Assembly (NCBI RefSeq): GCF_036884655.1
Contig: NC_088330.1
Location: forward strand, 36,146,001 to 36,210,000
DNA length: 64,000 nucleotides
Reading direction: 5' to 3'
Origin: Musa acuminata AAA Group
Lineage: Eukaryota; Streptophyta; Magnoliopsida; Zingiberales; Musaceae
The notes below the pieces were generated by a model. The model saw only the letters and a list, made by a program, of their open reading frames with translations, made no database searches and was not told where the DNA came from. Below are positions 49,231 through 62,470 of the stretch, piece by piece. Position 1 is the stretch's first letter, and every line of letters begins with the position of its first letter. A program made the position numbers and the translations under genes.

Positions 49231-50642
49231 GTCATGCTCCATCAATATTTGGCGTCATCACAACACATGAAAATGATCCAAACAAAAAACCTACACGACC
49301 ACATGACAAGTGAGCAGAGGGCCTCAAGTGACAATCCTACTATTTGAGAGCCTTGTCAAGTGTCGTGCCACTCAAAGAGCCAAGGTACTAAGATGACTAA
49401 TGTTTCGTGTGTGATAACATATAAAATAACAAATAAAAGCCCAATTTTACCCATAATGCAAAGAGATCTCTCTCTCTCTCTCTCCATGATGTCCTACTAT
49501 TGAAATGCCCATCATGCTATTTGTCGCCCAGGGGTTCAAGGGTGCGATGACAATCAATGTTTTTGCAAATATAACAGGCAAAAATGACTCAAAACTAAGG
49601 TTGCTTCTCTTCCTAATTTGAAACTGGTGTCGTCCATTCGTCAGACCAATGACTGTTAAGGTTTTGAAGCACCAAATATTTCGTCAATTCCTCTTCTCTT
49701 CCCCAAAAATTGCTGCATCAGACAATAATTACTACGAAGCCATTACATCACCAAATATTAACTTCATGTATCTTCTTCATCCTTTTTGCCCCATAAACTG
49801 CTATTAGAGCTCAAGGCATCACAAAAGGATCTATTCACAAAAAAGAAGCTTCAAATTTTAATTTGGAACACAACAGAGAATGACTGCGGTTACCTTCCAA
49901 TGTTAATATTAATGGCTCTACCAATTCAACTGATCAGTTACTCTCCACATAATAACCGACTTCACCTATTCCTAGAACCAAAAAGAGCAAACCACAAAGT
50001 TGAAGGAAGGTGGCAAAGTTTACCTTGGAGGATTTCGATGTCGTGGTGAGAAGATCTGAATGGTTCTGAGCCAGATATTGCAGAGCTGAGGTTCCTGCAC
50101 TCTACTAATGCATCACCTAAACATCAAATCAACAAAGCCTAATTGTTGGCAAAGACTGGAAATGAGGCATTGTCCATTGTCACATGCCAATTTTATCATT
50201 TTCATTACGGAATAGATATGAACAGAAGTGGATTAGATCATTATTGATCACATTATGAGCAAAGTTTTACCAAAGTTGCAACATCTGAATGCCTGGGGGC
50301 AGGAAGAGAAGGTAGGACTAGTTTGCATTGGTGAACTGGAACCCAACAGCCGCAATCTCCCTTCCCATGTGTACAAGGAGCTGAAATGCTTGGCATTTAA
50401 GTCGCAGCATGAAAGAGCCTGCATATTAATACACAGATTCACCAATTCCGATAACAAATTCACTAGCACTGACATTCATTAAGTTTGGGCTGAACAATGT
50501 CAAAGATGACACTCACATAAATTCACACTCGCAGAAGAATTAAGTTTGATTGATTTCTATCCTGGTTTCTTTGTTCATTGTACTCCCCAAACAAGTATAA
50601 GCAACAAAACACTAACCTCAACGGCAACCTGTTGGGTGACGT
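49231..50642. other. 3' flank of the copy B gene
   Basis: Matches 39240-40598 of copy A throughout. Contains the conserved frame at 50255-50482 and no other feature. Confidence 0.5.
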
Positions 50643-52580
50643 TTAGCGTTCTTCATCATCAGAGTGCACCTTGGTCCTCCCTTTGCTCTTCTTCACTGGT
50701 TGCAGAGGTGTACCTGTAGTCCATAGGAGGCACATGAGTGAAGGGACTTTGAAAGAAAAATGAGTTCCACTGGCAAAACAGATGCATATCTTTTTTTTTT
50801 ATTAAAATTTAACAAACAACCTAACTCTGCTGGAAATTGACCACCTTAAAAGCATTGGCAGAAACCAAACCAGCTTTAACAACATGGAGATATATGCCCA
50901 GAAAGAAAATATGAAGTAATATAGTATTTTCTTCACAATATATAAAATAGTAATTTATGATATGATTAATGAATTTCCGCAATACTTTATCTACATTTTG
51001 CCGAGAACATCATCATCTTAAACAATGAAGGAATTGCAAGTGTGTTATGAAATCATGAAACATATGCCTCAATTTGTTAACTTTGGCTTCCATTTCATTG
51101 GCCAACTTTAGCTTCAGAGTTAGCTCATACAAGGTTAACTGGTCGATCGGCAAGCTTTGGAGATGAGAGATGGGGCATCGGACAAATAGTCATGTAGATA
51201 AAAATAAATAAATGCCTGCAGTAATTACACCTGTCATAAAGGGTTATCTAAGATCCACGTTTTGCAATACAGTAAGGCCGGTATCGTGGCTTAAGTACTA
51301 GTTAGAGGTTTATTCCAACACTACTAAAAAAGTTCCAATTTGGCATAGCTGAGTTTAACCTTAATGCTATCTACATTGAGCTCCAGTTGTTCAAGCAGAT
51401 GCTTTGTCTAAGAGCACCAAACACATGACTATCATAAGCACCCAAGTCTGGTTTTACTCTATTGTTAAAAAAAAAAATTGTATGCACAAAAATGGACTGA
51501 ACTGCTTTGTAAATAGTAAGTAACAGGGAAAGTAACGGGGTCGTTAAGGCATAAGTACACAGAACAAATCACTTGGCATATAGAGAAACTAGTCATGGTT
51601 ACTGATCCGTACTCACTAACCTGTGTGATAAAGATAGCAATTAATAACAACAGAATGAACAAAAACTGTAAGAAAGTACATGATATGTATATTTGCATTT
51701 GTTAGAATAATCCTTGGAGTCAATCTGACTGAAACACCAAACGAATGATGTTCTCGTGACAAAATTGTATGCGAGATGAACGAACAGTTCATTGTAGAAT
51801 CCGAACGTTTCATTACACAAAGCTGGCTTCTGATATAAATTCACATAAGTTAATTATGTAAGATGAGTTTCTTAGTAGAACAATCCAGTTTAGGAGAAAG
51901 ACAATCTACAAATAGTGGCAAAAAATAAACAGAATAAGAAATACGTATTGTTTTAAGCCTGATCTATACCATTGTCATATTCTCAAATCGGGGACTTGAA
52001 TTGACTGGTACGGTACTAATTTATGAAGAAGCGATGACATCGCCAGAAACTAAAAATCTGACGCCTTGATCACATAAATTTTTACTAGTTATAGTAACAT
52101 CAACTATAAATTCGAAAGCTCCCAAAAGAATATGAATATGAGGCCACAAAATATGTATCAATAACAAGTCAAAAGGTTATCTGCTTCATTACCTTCCACA
52201 AAATAGGAGGAGGAAGGCCAGCCACGATCCGTGGTGAACGACATGATCTCGTCCTCTGTCATCGGATAGGTGAGCCTGTGGACGAGATCGATGACACCAT
52301 GAGGGCGCCTGCGCGGCGGAACCCAGTAGGAGGAGCCAGGGATGAAGGGCAGCCAATCGGGAGCGGATCTGCGAACTATGATGGCGTGTATGGCTTCCTC
52401 GAGGCGTCGCATCCCGAGGACCTCGATCTCCGAGTAGGGATCCTCTGCCTGGATCTCCTGCTCGAAGAGCTCTACCTTCTCAGGACGGCCGGAGAGGAGA
52501 CGGAAGCTGAAAAGGCGGGCGGCAGTTGTGAGGCTGGGCGAGGCTCCGGCTACGGTCCTGGCAAAGATCAATCGAGCCAT
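50643..52580 (-). CDS. Conserved small plant protein with SAPDWLPF motif, duplicate copy B, 152 aa
   Basis: Tandem paralogue of the copy A gene. Exons 52580-52193 and 50713-50643 (459 nt with stop) use the same splice sites and phase. N-terminus [16 protein letters not shown] followed by RLFSFRLLSG again looks like a mitochondrial presequence; the core [19 protein letters not shown] is unchanged. Exon 2 ends KGRTKVHSDDEER. Between the copies many residues differ outside the core (for example [12 protein letters not shown] against VELFEQEIQAED), yet neither has a frameshift or stop, so both seem to have stayed under selection. The intron is 1.5 kb and has the empty target site of the LTR element. 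Function unknown. Confidence 0.78.
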
Positions 52581-52800
52581 CGAAGGGGAGACGGGAGGAG
52601 GAAGAGAGGAAGGGGGAGAACAATTGAGAAGCAACGATTAGGCTCGAGCCTGCGCGTCGGGCATGCTCAAGTCATGGGGTAGGCAGCTGGATCCGCATCC
52701 TAGCCGCTGTAGTACTGGGTCAGTGCGGATCCGGGTTGGATAGAGAAGATTAAGTTTGCATGCGGATTTATCATGGATCCGAAATATCAAAATCATAAGT

Positions 52801-53675
52801 TCATATAAAACACAGGAAAAACGTGTGAAGAACTTACATAAATAAGAAATGAAAAAGAAAATATTTAAATTAATAGAAAATAATAGTACAAATATGAATT
52901 AATTGAAAGTAATATAAAACTTCATCAAGAACGTTATAATTAATGCAATCAATTTATTAAAAATTATATACTTTTTTTTAACGATTAAGTAAAATATGCA
53001 AGTCAAATTCAAGACCAAGCATCCTGAATCATCTTAAATTGACTTCTAATACAACGAAAAATATACATCGAATATGATCCTAATCAAATGCATGTCTCCC
53101 TGTCATGCATAATGTTTTTAGAAACGAATACGGACTAGGTCTAATCTGAGATCTATATAGGACGTATGTGGCCATGAATTGGATTTGGATCGAATTGAAT
53201 AAGGTTGAGGAATGAGAGATGATCCGAACAATAGCTTCACTTGCACCCAAATATCTGTGAATTGGCGTGTTTGGTTCGTTAGTGTCCAAACCTTCTTGCA
53301 TATCAGATTACATCGTAAAGAGAAAATATCAATGTTAGAATACTCTGTTGCTACCGCCAGGGGTTAAACACACAGGATGATAATAAGGGATTGTTACAAA
53401 TGGATCGGTTTAATGTAGAAAGACGCTTTACCAAAAGAACTCGAAATTGGTGTAGGTTGTGTTCATGCTTGGTCGGCCGAACTATCTCCAGCGAGATGAG
53501 ATGGATAAGCATGGCAGGGGCACTCCATCTTTGGGCAGGGCCTGTACAAATGAAGCCTCGTCCTGCGGTAGAAGAACATACCGGTCGTTCGGTCGAACTC
53601 ATGCTTGGTGACGTAGTTAACAGTACAAGAAAGCTGACCGTGATAGGAGATTGGATCGTGCTTCGAATAAGGGCC
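52801..53675. other. Spacer and 3' UTR of the clathrin assembly gene
   Basis: No gene recognised. Frames at 53080-53725 do not resemble known proteins; the part next to 53676 is probably 3' UTR on the minus strand. Confidence 0.4.
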
Positions 53676-56600
53676 TCAGTGTAGATATTGATTGCCTTGT
53701 GGGGTTGCGCCCGGTGAAAAGCCAACGAACAGGTCGCCGAAGGGATTGGCAGAGCCCATCTGCTGCGGCGAAGGGTATTGAGGTTGATAAAACTGCTGCT
53801 GCTGTTGTGGTGAGCAGTACTGTTGCTGCAGCTGCTGCTGGTAATATTGCTGCTGCTGTTGTGCCATCAGAGCCATCTGCACGCTTGGTGGAGGCGCGAT
53901 GCTGTTCGACATGGCGAAGGGATCGAAAGGATTGGCGTCCAGCCCGCCGCTGTCAGCCGAAGCCATTTGTTGTCTCCTGGCAGAGTCTTCGTAGAGGCTG
54001 TCGAGCAAGAGCATGTCAAATCCACCAGCCTGCACCGCAACCATGAAATGGAGATGAACTAGAAAGAACAGGTAGATTATTCTAAAGCTGTGCATCGATC
54101 AACACTGAAGAAGCAAAGAACAGGTAGATTATTGGCTTTTAGTTTTGCTGCTCAAAGAGTATAACCAATACCTTAAAATTAATGTAAATAAAGGCAAACA
54201 AGATCTTGATCTGAATGTATGAGATTTTCTGTGAGCAAATAGTCAAATTGTATTTCGCTTTCCAAGCTTCCTATCAACTTAAATACGAAATGACCCAAAT
54301 TACACATTGAACGATATCAAGCATATTGATCTTTGTAGTGAAACAGAAATAGCATTTACAAAATGATGATTTATGAAGGTTCGAGTGACATAAATAAATA
54401 TTATAGAAAGGAAATAAATAACAAATATACCAGTTTGCTTTCAACCAAGTGGCTGGTGTTGCTGCTGGGAGCAGTTACCAATGCTAATTCCCAACCAGAA
54501 GAATCGGTTCCAAGCAAGTCACCAGTTGTTGAAGGATTTGTATTATCCCCTGGAAATTTAAAAATTTATTATAGTTGCTTGCAATGATTTCATGGATTTA
54601 ACAATAATATAATGATAAATTTATGTGATCTTGAAAAGTATTCTTGTACAAGATACAGAAATACAGCAGCATATTCTCCTGTGCTCATGAAAAATATATT
54701 GACTGTGAAGAAGTGGATATTTAATCTAAAAAACAAGAAAAGGAAAAGGAAAACTAGGCTACCTGGTGAAATGATGGCTAGAGCCAATGCATTGTTTTCC
54801 TCAAGTTCCGCAGCAGCAGGATTTATTTCATTCAAACCCTGCATAATGATATAAAGATAGATATCATTCCTTTAAAGTAGACCCTTCACGAAATAAATAT
54901 ACAAAAGGATACACATGGGTTACCAATAAGTCTCCTGTAGTAGCAGGCTGAGATTCAACCTCTGTGACAGGTTCAGATTCTGGTGGTTGTTCCCCTGCAG
55001 GTGGCTGTTCCTCCTCTTCCTCATCTGGTTTTTTATTCTCCGGAGAAGGGGCTTCATCTTGATTGTATGATGGTGGGTTACTATCTTCATATTCCTGGTT
55101 CAAACAAGTTTCACGTAAGCAAATTTATTTGAAGTCGCTGATGAACACAAGTAGGAAGCTAATGTATGGTAGAGTATTGTCATTAGCAAGTGTAGAGTAT
55201 GTTGGAGAACATTGATCCTCATAACTCCTTCAAGAAATGAAATTTATGACGGGTCTTAAAGTGTGATTGTGAATTGAAAGCTCTGTGATATATTAGACAG
55301 TATTCGAATGGACTCGATATCAGAAGCTTAGCACAAATTCCCAGGTAACTCAATATCATCCTAGCACAATACCTAGGTAAGGACTCATAACCTGCGTTGG
55401 TACCAATGATAAAGTATTGGTTAAATTATCATCAATTCCAACTTAAACCAGTAGGAAAGGACCCAATCTAATTCTTAACAAAACAACAGAAGTGATTTGG
55501 CTCATTGTATCCAGATATACTGCAAGTCAATTGCATGGCAAAAGCTTCATCAGAGACTTCCATGTGTTAGTTTTAGTTCATCTGATTGGGTTGATTTGCG
55601 AACCTGTATTCCTCGGACTCATCAGTTCTTTTTTGTTGGTTGATCTTGATTTTGGTTTCTTGCTTGACTTTTTACCAGTTCAGCTGGATCCCTTCTTTCT
55701 TCCTTCTAACATCTAGTAAATGGAAGTAGGGTGGTTTAATTTCTACACTTTTTTGGAAAAAAACCATTGAAGACATCAACTACAATTCATCGAGCAACTT
55801 CTAAATATAAAAAAACACCGTAGCTTAACGTTGTTGCTCCAAATAAAAAGAACAGTTCAAATTGTTCACTATGCAAATATGTAAAACAATGCTTCAAGAT
55901 TCAACCGTGATGAAGTCACAGTCTGGCCTTACCAAGTTTTACGACTATGTGTCATATCTTATGTGTGTTTTTCAATGGCAAGCTAGGCAAAGATATAGCT
56001 CTGCATTTGATTTTCAGCAATTAAGCCTCATCATTATCCACCTTTACCAAATGGTGCATGCTGAGCTATGACATAAATTGGGATATCCAAGTTCTCGGAT
56101 ACGGTGAGCAAGGAATATTATCTTCTTGATGACACATTTAAAGATTTATCAAACAACAAATATAAAATGACAAAGGAAAACTAAAATCAAACAAAATGTA
56201 ACCCATAAAGGGAAAGAAAAAGAAGAATCATGATTGTAATGGTAAAAGATCATTTAGTGAGTGGACAGAAATCTATTACAATAGTATACAAAGTATCCAT
56301 TGCATCACAACAATTGATTAAATAATCCTTCCTCCTGGACACTCACATGCTTAACAACCAATATTCTTATGAACAAAAGACCAAAAGTTCTAGTCAGAAA
56401 CTTATTTATCACCAATCCAATGATTACTGTAGCAAATAGCTGGATGGCTTCTTTACTGCATGCAACAGAATGAAGGAAAAAACCAATTGAAACTACTTAT
56501 ACAGTACTAACCTCTTAGCAATCTAGAAAAAGAAACAATATAAGCAAATATTTGCACCTGAAAACTTAATTACACTCACCAGATTCTTACTTGAAACAGA

Positions 56601-59600
56601 ACCAATCCCAGGTGCTTCTTTGATGTATTCTTCCATTGTTGCAAGAAACGAAGCAGGTGACTGAGAAAATATACATAAAAAGCATCAATAGTAGGAAAGT
56701 TGCCATGTAACTAAAGAGTATATTCAGTCAACAAATTTCAGAGATGCCTCAAGAGGAATGTGGGAGCAAGTTTATTCTTTCACATCAACTTGGTAGTGTT
56801 AAATTAGTCATTGCCAATACCCTCTAGACGTAAGCCAATAGTTGAGACAAGGTTTAATAATTTATAATACACCCTCTCATACATGGACTGGTAGCTTGAG
56901 TCCAACTCTTGGAACACGGATTAGATGGGGACAAAATTTTCACTCATTTATATGCTTAAGCTCACATATGAGAAAGGTTTTAACATTATTTATATTCTAG
57001 ATAGACATAGCTCAACTAAATGATGAACCAAATTAGATGTTATAAGCTAAATAGTTCAGTCAGGTTAGTTTAGTTGGTAAAAAGATAAGGTATTCATACT
57101 AGCCTAAACCTAAAATAGATAAAACAGAACCTGTCTCAGGGTTGGGAAGCGAAATCTCCTGGCAAGTTCCAAATGTTTGCAAACTTCATAAAACTCAGAA
57201 AGAGCTTCTGCCTGAAGAGAATGAGGGGGCAGAATTAGTTGTCAATAGCAGAAAAATGAGACCTTGTAAGAACAATATATACCTGTCGTCCGGCTCTTTT
57301 GTAGATTTCAAGGGCCTTGATGGCATCACATTTTGGCATCTCAAAGAACTGCATTAGATCCAATGGTAAACTAATCTGGAGTTGCTAAATTCCCTTTTTT
57401 GATCAAGAAACGCAAAATCTTACTATCAAAACGAAAGTACCATGTCCATGAGATTGATGATCCCATCATTGATTGCACAATAGATTTTGAAGCTCTCTTT
57501 CAAAACCTAGTCAATAAAACAGGAAAGTATCAGCTGCATGTTTATACTGGGGGAACCTTTTTGTTTGTTCTATAATATTACCCTAGTTAATTCTATCTGT
57601 TTTGGTGGATCCCATGGCATAATTGGCAGTATCTACTTTGGAAATCTCTAAAATGAAAAGGTCTTGTGGTGGTTAACAAAGAACATAATCGATCAATGTT
57701 ACTTGGTATGGCCAAACAGATTAAGCTGGATAACTTTATTTTGAAACAAAGCTGGCACATGCAGAGTTTCTCAATGTCCTTTCTCTCATGGATGAGCAGA
57801 GACAAAGGCCCAGGTCAACAACAATAAACTTAAAGCCCACCCATTACAAGGAGATCCTTCACTGATATTTAAAAGAATCAAAGTTCCCACCACATGCACC
57901 AGAAAGGTGCATGACGTGTCACTCAATAATGCTTCGAAGAATGCTTCAATAGCAGAGTCAAGATAAAGAATTAACTTCATAAACATGATCTGTGTATAAC
58001 AATAGGTTGGTTGACTAACAAAATTTAATGAATTGATACATTCTTTTAAAGTAATAAACAATTAACAGCTTGATCTCTGCTAAATGGGTGCAAACATTAT
58101 TAAGAAAGCTTATGATAGTGCTCACACATCAAAAAGGATGTCAACATGGTTTCCAGGAGATTTTGGTTATATAACTAGACTCAAGTCTTTGATATTCGAT
58201 TGATAATTTATATACAGTCATTATTACTAGATAATCATGAAAATCTTCATTTAAACAAATGCAAGAACAAACTTTAAAAGGTGACAACCATGATCAAAGA
58301 TAATAATAACAAGAAAAATGACAACTAAATAGAATCGTCATGAATCTTCTAACGAGCCAAGGTGACACAATTGCCAACTTCAAAATTTATCATTATAAGG
58401 AAACTTATAAGAGAGACCTCTCAAGTATTATTTTGAATCTTCAGTTGAGTTTGAAGACTTCATTACTAACCACATATTAAGATCCTACATTACTATGACC
58501 TAGTAATTTGTTTTAACATCATATTCAAATCAGGAAGCTAATCCTTACATAAATTAGAGCAGATATATGATCAAATAAATGTCATATTGACTCAAGAAAT
58601 CAGATGAGTAGAGATCAGCATAAAATAGCACTAGACTAGAACAAGAAACAAAAAATTTCAGTTACTAAACTTAAAAAAGAAATTTATAGAAAAAATCATG
58701 AACAAAGGAATAAAAAAGACCAAAAGCATACCAGAGCCAGAGCATATTGAATAAGAAAGTTTCCAAATGCTGCTCCTTCCGGCTAGAACATTTGAGTTAT
58801 ATTTAGTGATACTGGAAGAGTAAATAATGGACAATAGAAGTTACAGGCACCTGGCAACCAATAAGTCGGAACATAAGCTGTTGCAAAGCGGGCAACTGTT
58901 CGAGCAGATCCGGACAGCATAAACTTCTGGTTCGACTATGCCACTGGAAATTTGCAAAGAAAACAAGAAAACACACATGATACAAGAAAATAAATTTGTG
59001 ATCCTTCAATCTGTAACAATGAGAAAAGTCGAACTACCTTGGCAGACTCCTGTGGAGACTTCATCTGACGTTCTGTTTCAATATCATATTTTAAGATCCT
59101 AAAGCACTTGAGCCGCTCCTCTAGGTAGAGTGCATATGTTCTTACCCAGGCAGAACAGTCCCAAGCTACATGACGCAAAATCTTGACATTATAAATAGAC
59201 TGAAATTTTCCTACTTAACCTGGAACTTGGCATTCCAAAAGGATGAAGAAAGAATCCAACCTAGAGAACCCAAATCATCCTTGAAGTTCGATATCTGTAG
59301 AATACTTCCTCGGTGAGAGCAACTCAACAGCTCCTCTTGGAATGTAGGATCACCCTCTCTCAATGTTCTGTGGATAACTATTAATGTTTTTACAGCAACC
59401 TGTGAAATTTTGTCAAGGTTTATTCGTGTTTTGGAGTACAAAATTATAAACATGTGCTGATACCAATTTTGAAAACCTCAAGCATTCAAGATTAAAGTTG
59501 GATGGGGAATATTCCCATATTCATTTCCTGAAGAAAAAATAAACAAGATGATTTGTTTAAAATGTTGTTGTTATATTGCTACAACTAAATTACAGTAAAA

Positions 59601-60769
59601 TATCATGACAAATAGCAGGACAAGTTACTTAAATTAAACTTCCTTGACCAGTATTATCTAAACTTCATCTCTCATTTTTATCATCCAACACTTTGTGCAC
59701 CACCAATATGACAGATTCAGCTTGTGGACAATCAGAAATGTCAACTGTAGCTTCCATTGTTGTTTAATAACTAAGTCGATCTAGACTGGAAATTCACCGG
59801 GTCCAATGGCGGCCCATTTGTGTAAACCAGCAGTTGGCAACATCTCTTTAACCACATAGTTATCAGCAGTTTTATCACATGCATTAATGTTTACCATGAA
59901 GCACATTTAAAGAATGTAAAAGATGTTACACAATGTACACAACAGAGATGCTACCATTGGAGTGGAAAGTCAAAAGGAAAGAAGAACTACCAACAGGATT
60001 TTTTGAATTAGAGAAAGCTAGCCTGGTGAAATTCAAAGTGAAACTACTGCAAGTTTGTAATAAGATGACAGGGTCAGTGTACAAGCTATTATTAATTTAG
60101 AGTTTAGGCATAGACTAAGATTGTAACTGAGATGTTCTAAAGGATCTGGATTATACATACCGTCCAATTACGTGTCTTGGACAATCTTCTGCCAAGCGCA
60201 TATATGCAGTAAGTTACGTCTGCTCGTGGCCGAGTTGCAGCTGTAGCAACAAATATCCCTGGAACATGAAACAAGGCTCAACGTACATGATGCTCAATCT
60301 AAACACTTAAAGAGAATGATCAATTCAACATAGAATCATCCTTTTCTTCCATGTTAAAAAAAGACTTGAATCTCGAATTCCATCTTTATCGGACTGTTCA
60401 CACAACCGACCAAATCTCCCAAATCTCTTCACCGAAATAAACATGTAAATTTCCCAGAACCTAAACTGGAACACCGGAACCAAATCCACTCACTTATCAC
60501 ATGCCGTTCCTTCGGTGGGCATTCCACATGGTTCGTCGCCTTCACTATCGCAACGTCCAATTCCTAGCATCAAATCAATCAAGGAAGAAAAGGAAGAAAC
60601 ACGATTTAGATAGAGAGAGGATCATCTGATCACCTCGATTTATAGATCGAATCGAAAGGAAAATCTCAATTGAGGTAAGGTTTCGGACCTTGAATTCGCT
60701 GTTGACCTTGGCGAGGCCGACCATGGTGGAATCCTTGAGAGCTCCATAGGCCTTCCGCCATGTCCCCAT
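53676..60769 (-). CDS. ANTH-domain clathrin assembly protein (AP180/CALM family, At5g35200-like), 15 exons, 557 aa
   Basis: Adaptor that binds PtdIns(4,5)P2, clathrin and cargo SNAREs during endocytosis. Exons (minus): 60769-60689, 60563-60494, 60258-60161, 59399-59261, 59165-59038, 58943-58851, 58782-58732, 57506-57441, 57348-57283, 57211-57131, 56660-56580, 55094-54924, 54838-54763, 54549-54431, 54029-53676. They sum to 558 codons with all phases consistent. The ANTH domain covers about residues 27-310. Its lipid motif [14 protein letters not shown] is at 35-48, and [19 protein letters not shown] lies near 185-203. An acidic Pro/Glu linker (about 319-375) precedes a Gln-rich tail. The tail has NPF-DPF at 473-478 and NPF at 535-537, short motifs that bind EH-domain and AP-2 ear partners. 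The ATG before [12 protein letters not shown] is the family start. It appears intact. Confidence 0.95.
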
Positions 60770-61249
60770 CCACCCTGCCCTGACCTCCAATCCTCCCTAT
60801 TCCCACCTTGTCTCTCCCCCGAAGGAGGATTGAGAGATAGAGTCGATGTCCCACGCAGTCAAAACCGCGATTCTTTATACCAGCCGCCATCATCGGGACT
60901 CCCCTTCTTCCTCCATCCCTCCTCCAAACTCGCCGTTGGGTTCTATAACGAGAGAGTTGATATACATCCTTCTCCTTTTCGCTATTTATGCTCCGGCCTT
61001 TCCCCTCCTATTCTGCGTAGAGTTTTACACGTCTTGGCTAAAATGGGGTAAGCTTAGCACGAGGAATCGAGGCCGTTGCGACGGAAACACCCCCGCGATT
61101 CACCATCATGGCGTCCTGTTTAAATCCGACGGTCGAGATTCTCTCTATCTATGGAACCGCGGGTCCCACAAGCCTTTTTCTAAGGGGTTATCGATTACTA
61201 TGCGGGGAAAAAAAAGGAAGCTGATTAATATTTATTTTATTATTTTTTA
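60770..61249. other. Promoter region of the clathrin assembly gene
   Basis: No gene recognised. Contains short pyrimidine-rich stretches; no clear TATA box was identified. Confidence 0.4.
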
Positions 61250-62470
61250 AGGTTAAGGTTGATTTTAGGTATTGTGATTTTTTTGATGCCTACTTAAATC
61301 TTTATTATTTACTCATATCTAAAATAACTTTTATATTTTAAAAATAACATATAAATCTTTCTCATCAAGTCTCAGTTAATATATATTAGAGTCTCCTAAC
61401 TCATAATAAATTATTAATATAATAATATACATAATTTAAATTTTAAAAAAATTATTTTATCCCTTGTGATTTTGGTCATGAGCCACATAAGTTTTTATAA
61501 TTTTATTTATATCTAAAATAATTATTATATTTTTTAAAAATATAGTATATAAGCTCCTTCCGTCAAATTTGAGTTGACAGATGTTAAAGTCTAATTACGT
61601 GACATGCTGATTTATAATAAATTATTAATATAAAGTTATATGTGATTTAAGTTTTTAAAAAATATATATTTTTTCGAGGAAGAAGAAACGACGAAGATCG
61701 TTGCGACGAACGAAGGCAAAGAGGCAAAGGTAGGAGAGGGCAGAGGTGGGGGAGAGCTGCACCACCACGTCATATATGCGATGGGTGAGGGCACATGAGA
61801 GGATGAAATGAGAGGCAACAGGGATGAAGACGCTTAGGAAAAGGAAAAGGGATCAAGAGACCATTGCATACTTAACGTCGGACTGGTCAATGCACATCCT
61901 CGTAAGACAAAATCGAAAGCTCTTGAGCTTGTCGTCGACATGGGAGATGCCGCGGACGTGCGACACCTTGCTAGGCAGCAATGAACCGATGCTGTTACTA
62001 GTTGTCACTTCTGCGATGATGCCTCCTCCTACTATTGATGGTGGTCTCAATTTTTTTAAAATTAAATTATATATTTTATTATATTAATAGTTTATTATGA
62101 GTTGACATAGCACATAAGCAGATTCTAACATCTGTCTAACTCAGATTTGACGAAAAGGGCTTATATGTTACGTTTTTTAAAATATAATGATTATTTTAGA
62201 TACAAACAAAACTATAAGGACTTAAGTGGTTCATGATGAAAATCACAATAGCTAAAATGAACATTCTTTTTTTACTTAAAATATATATATTATTATATTA
62301 ATAATTTATTATAAGTCGTTGTAACGTTTGTTAACTTAGACTTGATGGAAGGTACTTATATGCTATATTTTTAAAAATATATAAGTTATCTTAGACATGA
62401 GTAAACCATAAGAAATTAAATGGTCTATAGCTAAAATCACATTAGTTAAAATGAACCCTTAACTTTTTTT
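61250..62470. mobile_element. Long-TIR DNA element (MULE- or foldback-like) carrying a captured gene piece
   Basis: The left arm (about 61252-61660) and right arm (about 62045-62468) are inverted copies. GTTAAGGTTGATTTTAGG at the left pairs with the reverse complement of the right end (GTTAAGGGTTCATTTTA). Both arms hold TTACTCAT[AG]TCTAA and TAATAAATTATTAATATAAT in matching order. Each arm is itself two diverged tandem units of about 200 bp. The loop between them is GC-richer and protein-like. No transposase is present, so it is non-autonomous. A target-site duplication could not be fixed because the flanks are T-rich. Confidence 0.72.
61677..62050 (-). pseudogene. DUF3537 membrane-protein gene fragment captured in the TIR element
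   Basis: On the minus strand: VDDKLKSFRFCLTRMCIDQS and DVKYAMVS, then TGA where the family has Trp (VSWSLF), then SLFLFLSVFIPVASHFILSC and YDVVVQLSPTSALSYLCLFA. These match the N-terminal region of plant DUF3537 multi-pass membrane proteins. Only about 120 codons remain, one with a stop. The family call is from memory of conserved blocks. Confidence 0.6.

Larger units (their letters stand above)
48371..52800. repeat. Segmental duplication, copy B
   Basis: Compact partner of copy A. It starts inside sequence equivalent to a UBC22 intron (TTGGCAATAAGAAGAG shared with 33605), then jumps at about 48520 to sequence equivalent to 35950, so the UBC22 exons are deleted. It ends upstream of the second two-exon gene, around GGATCCGAAATATCAAAA. 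Confidence 0.85.
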
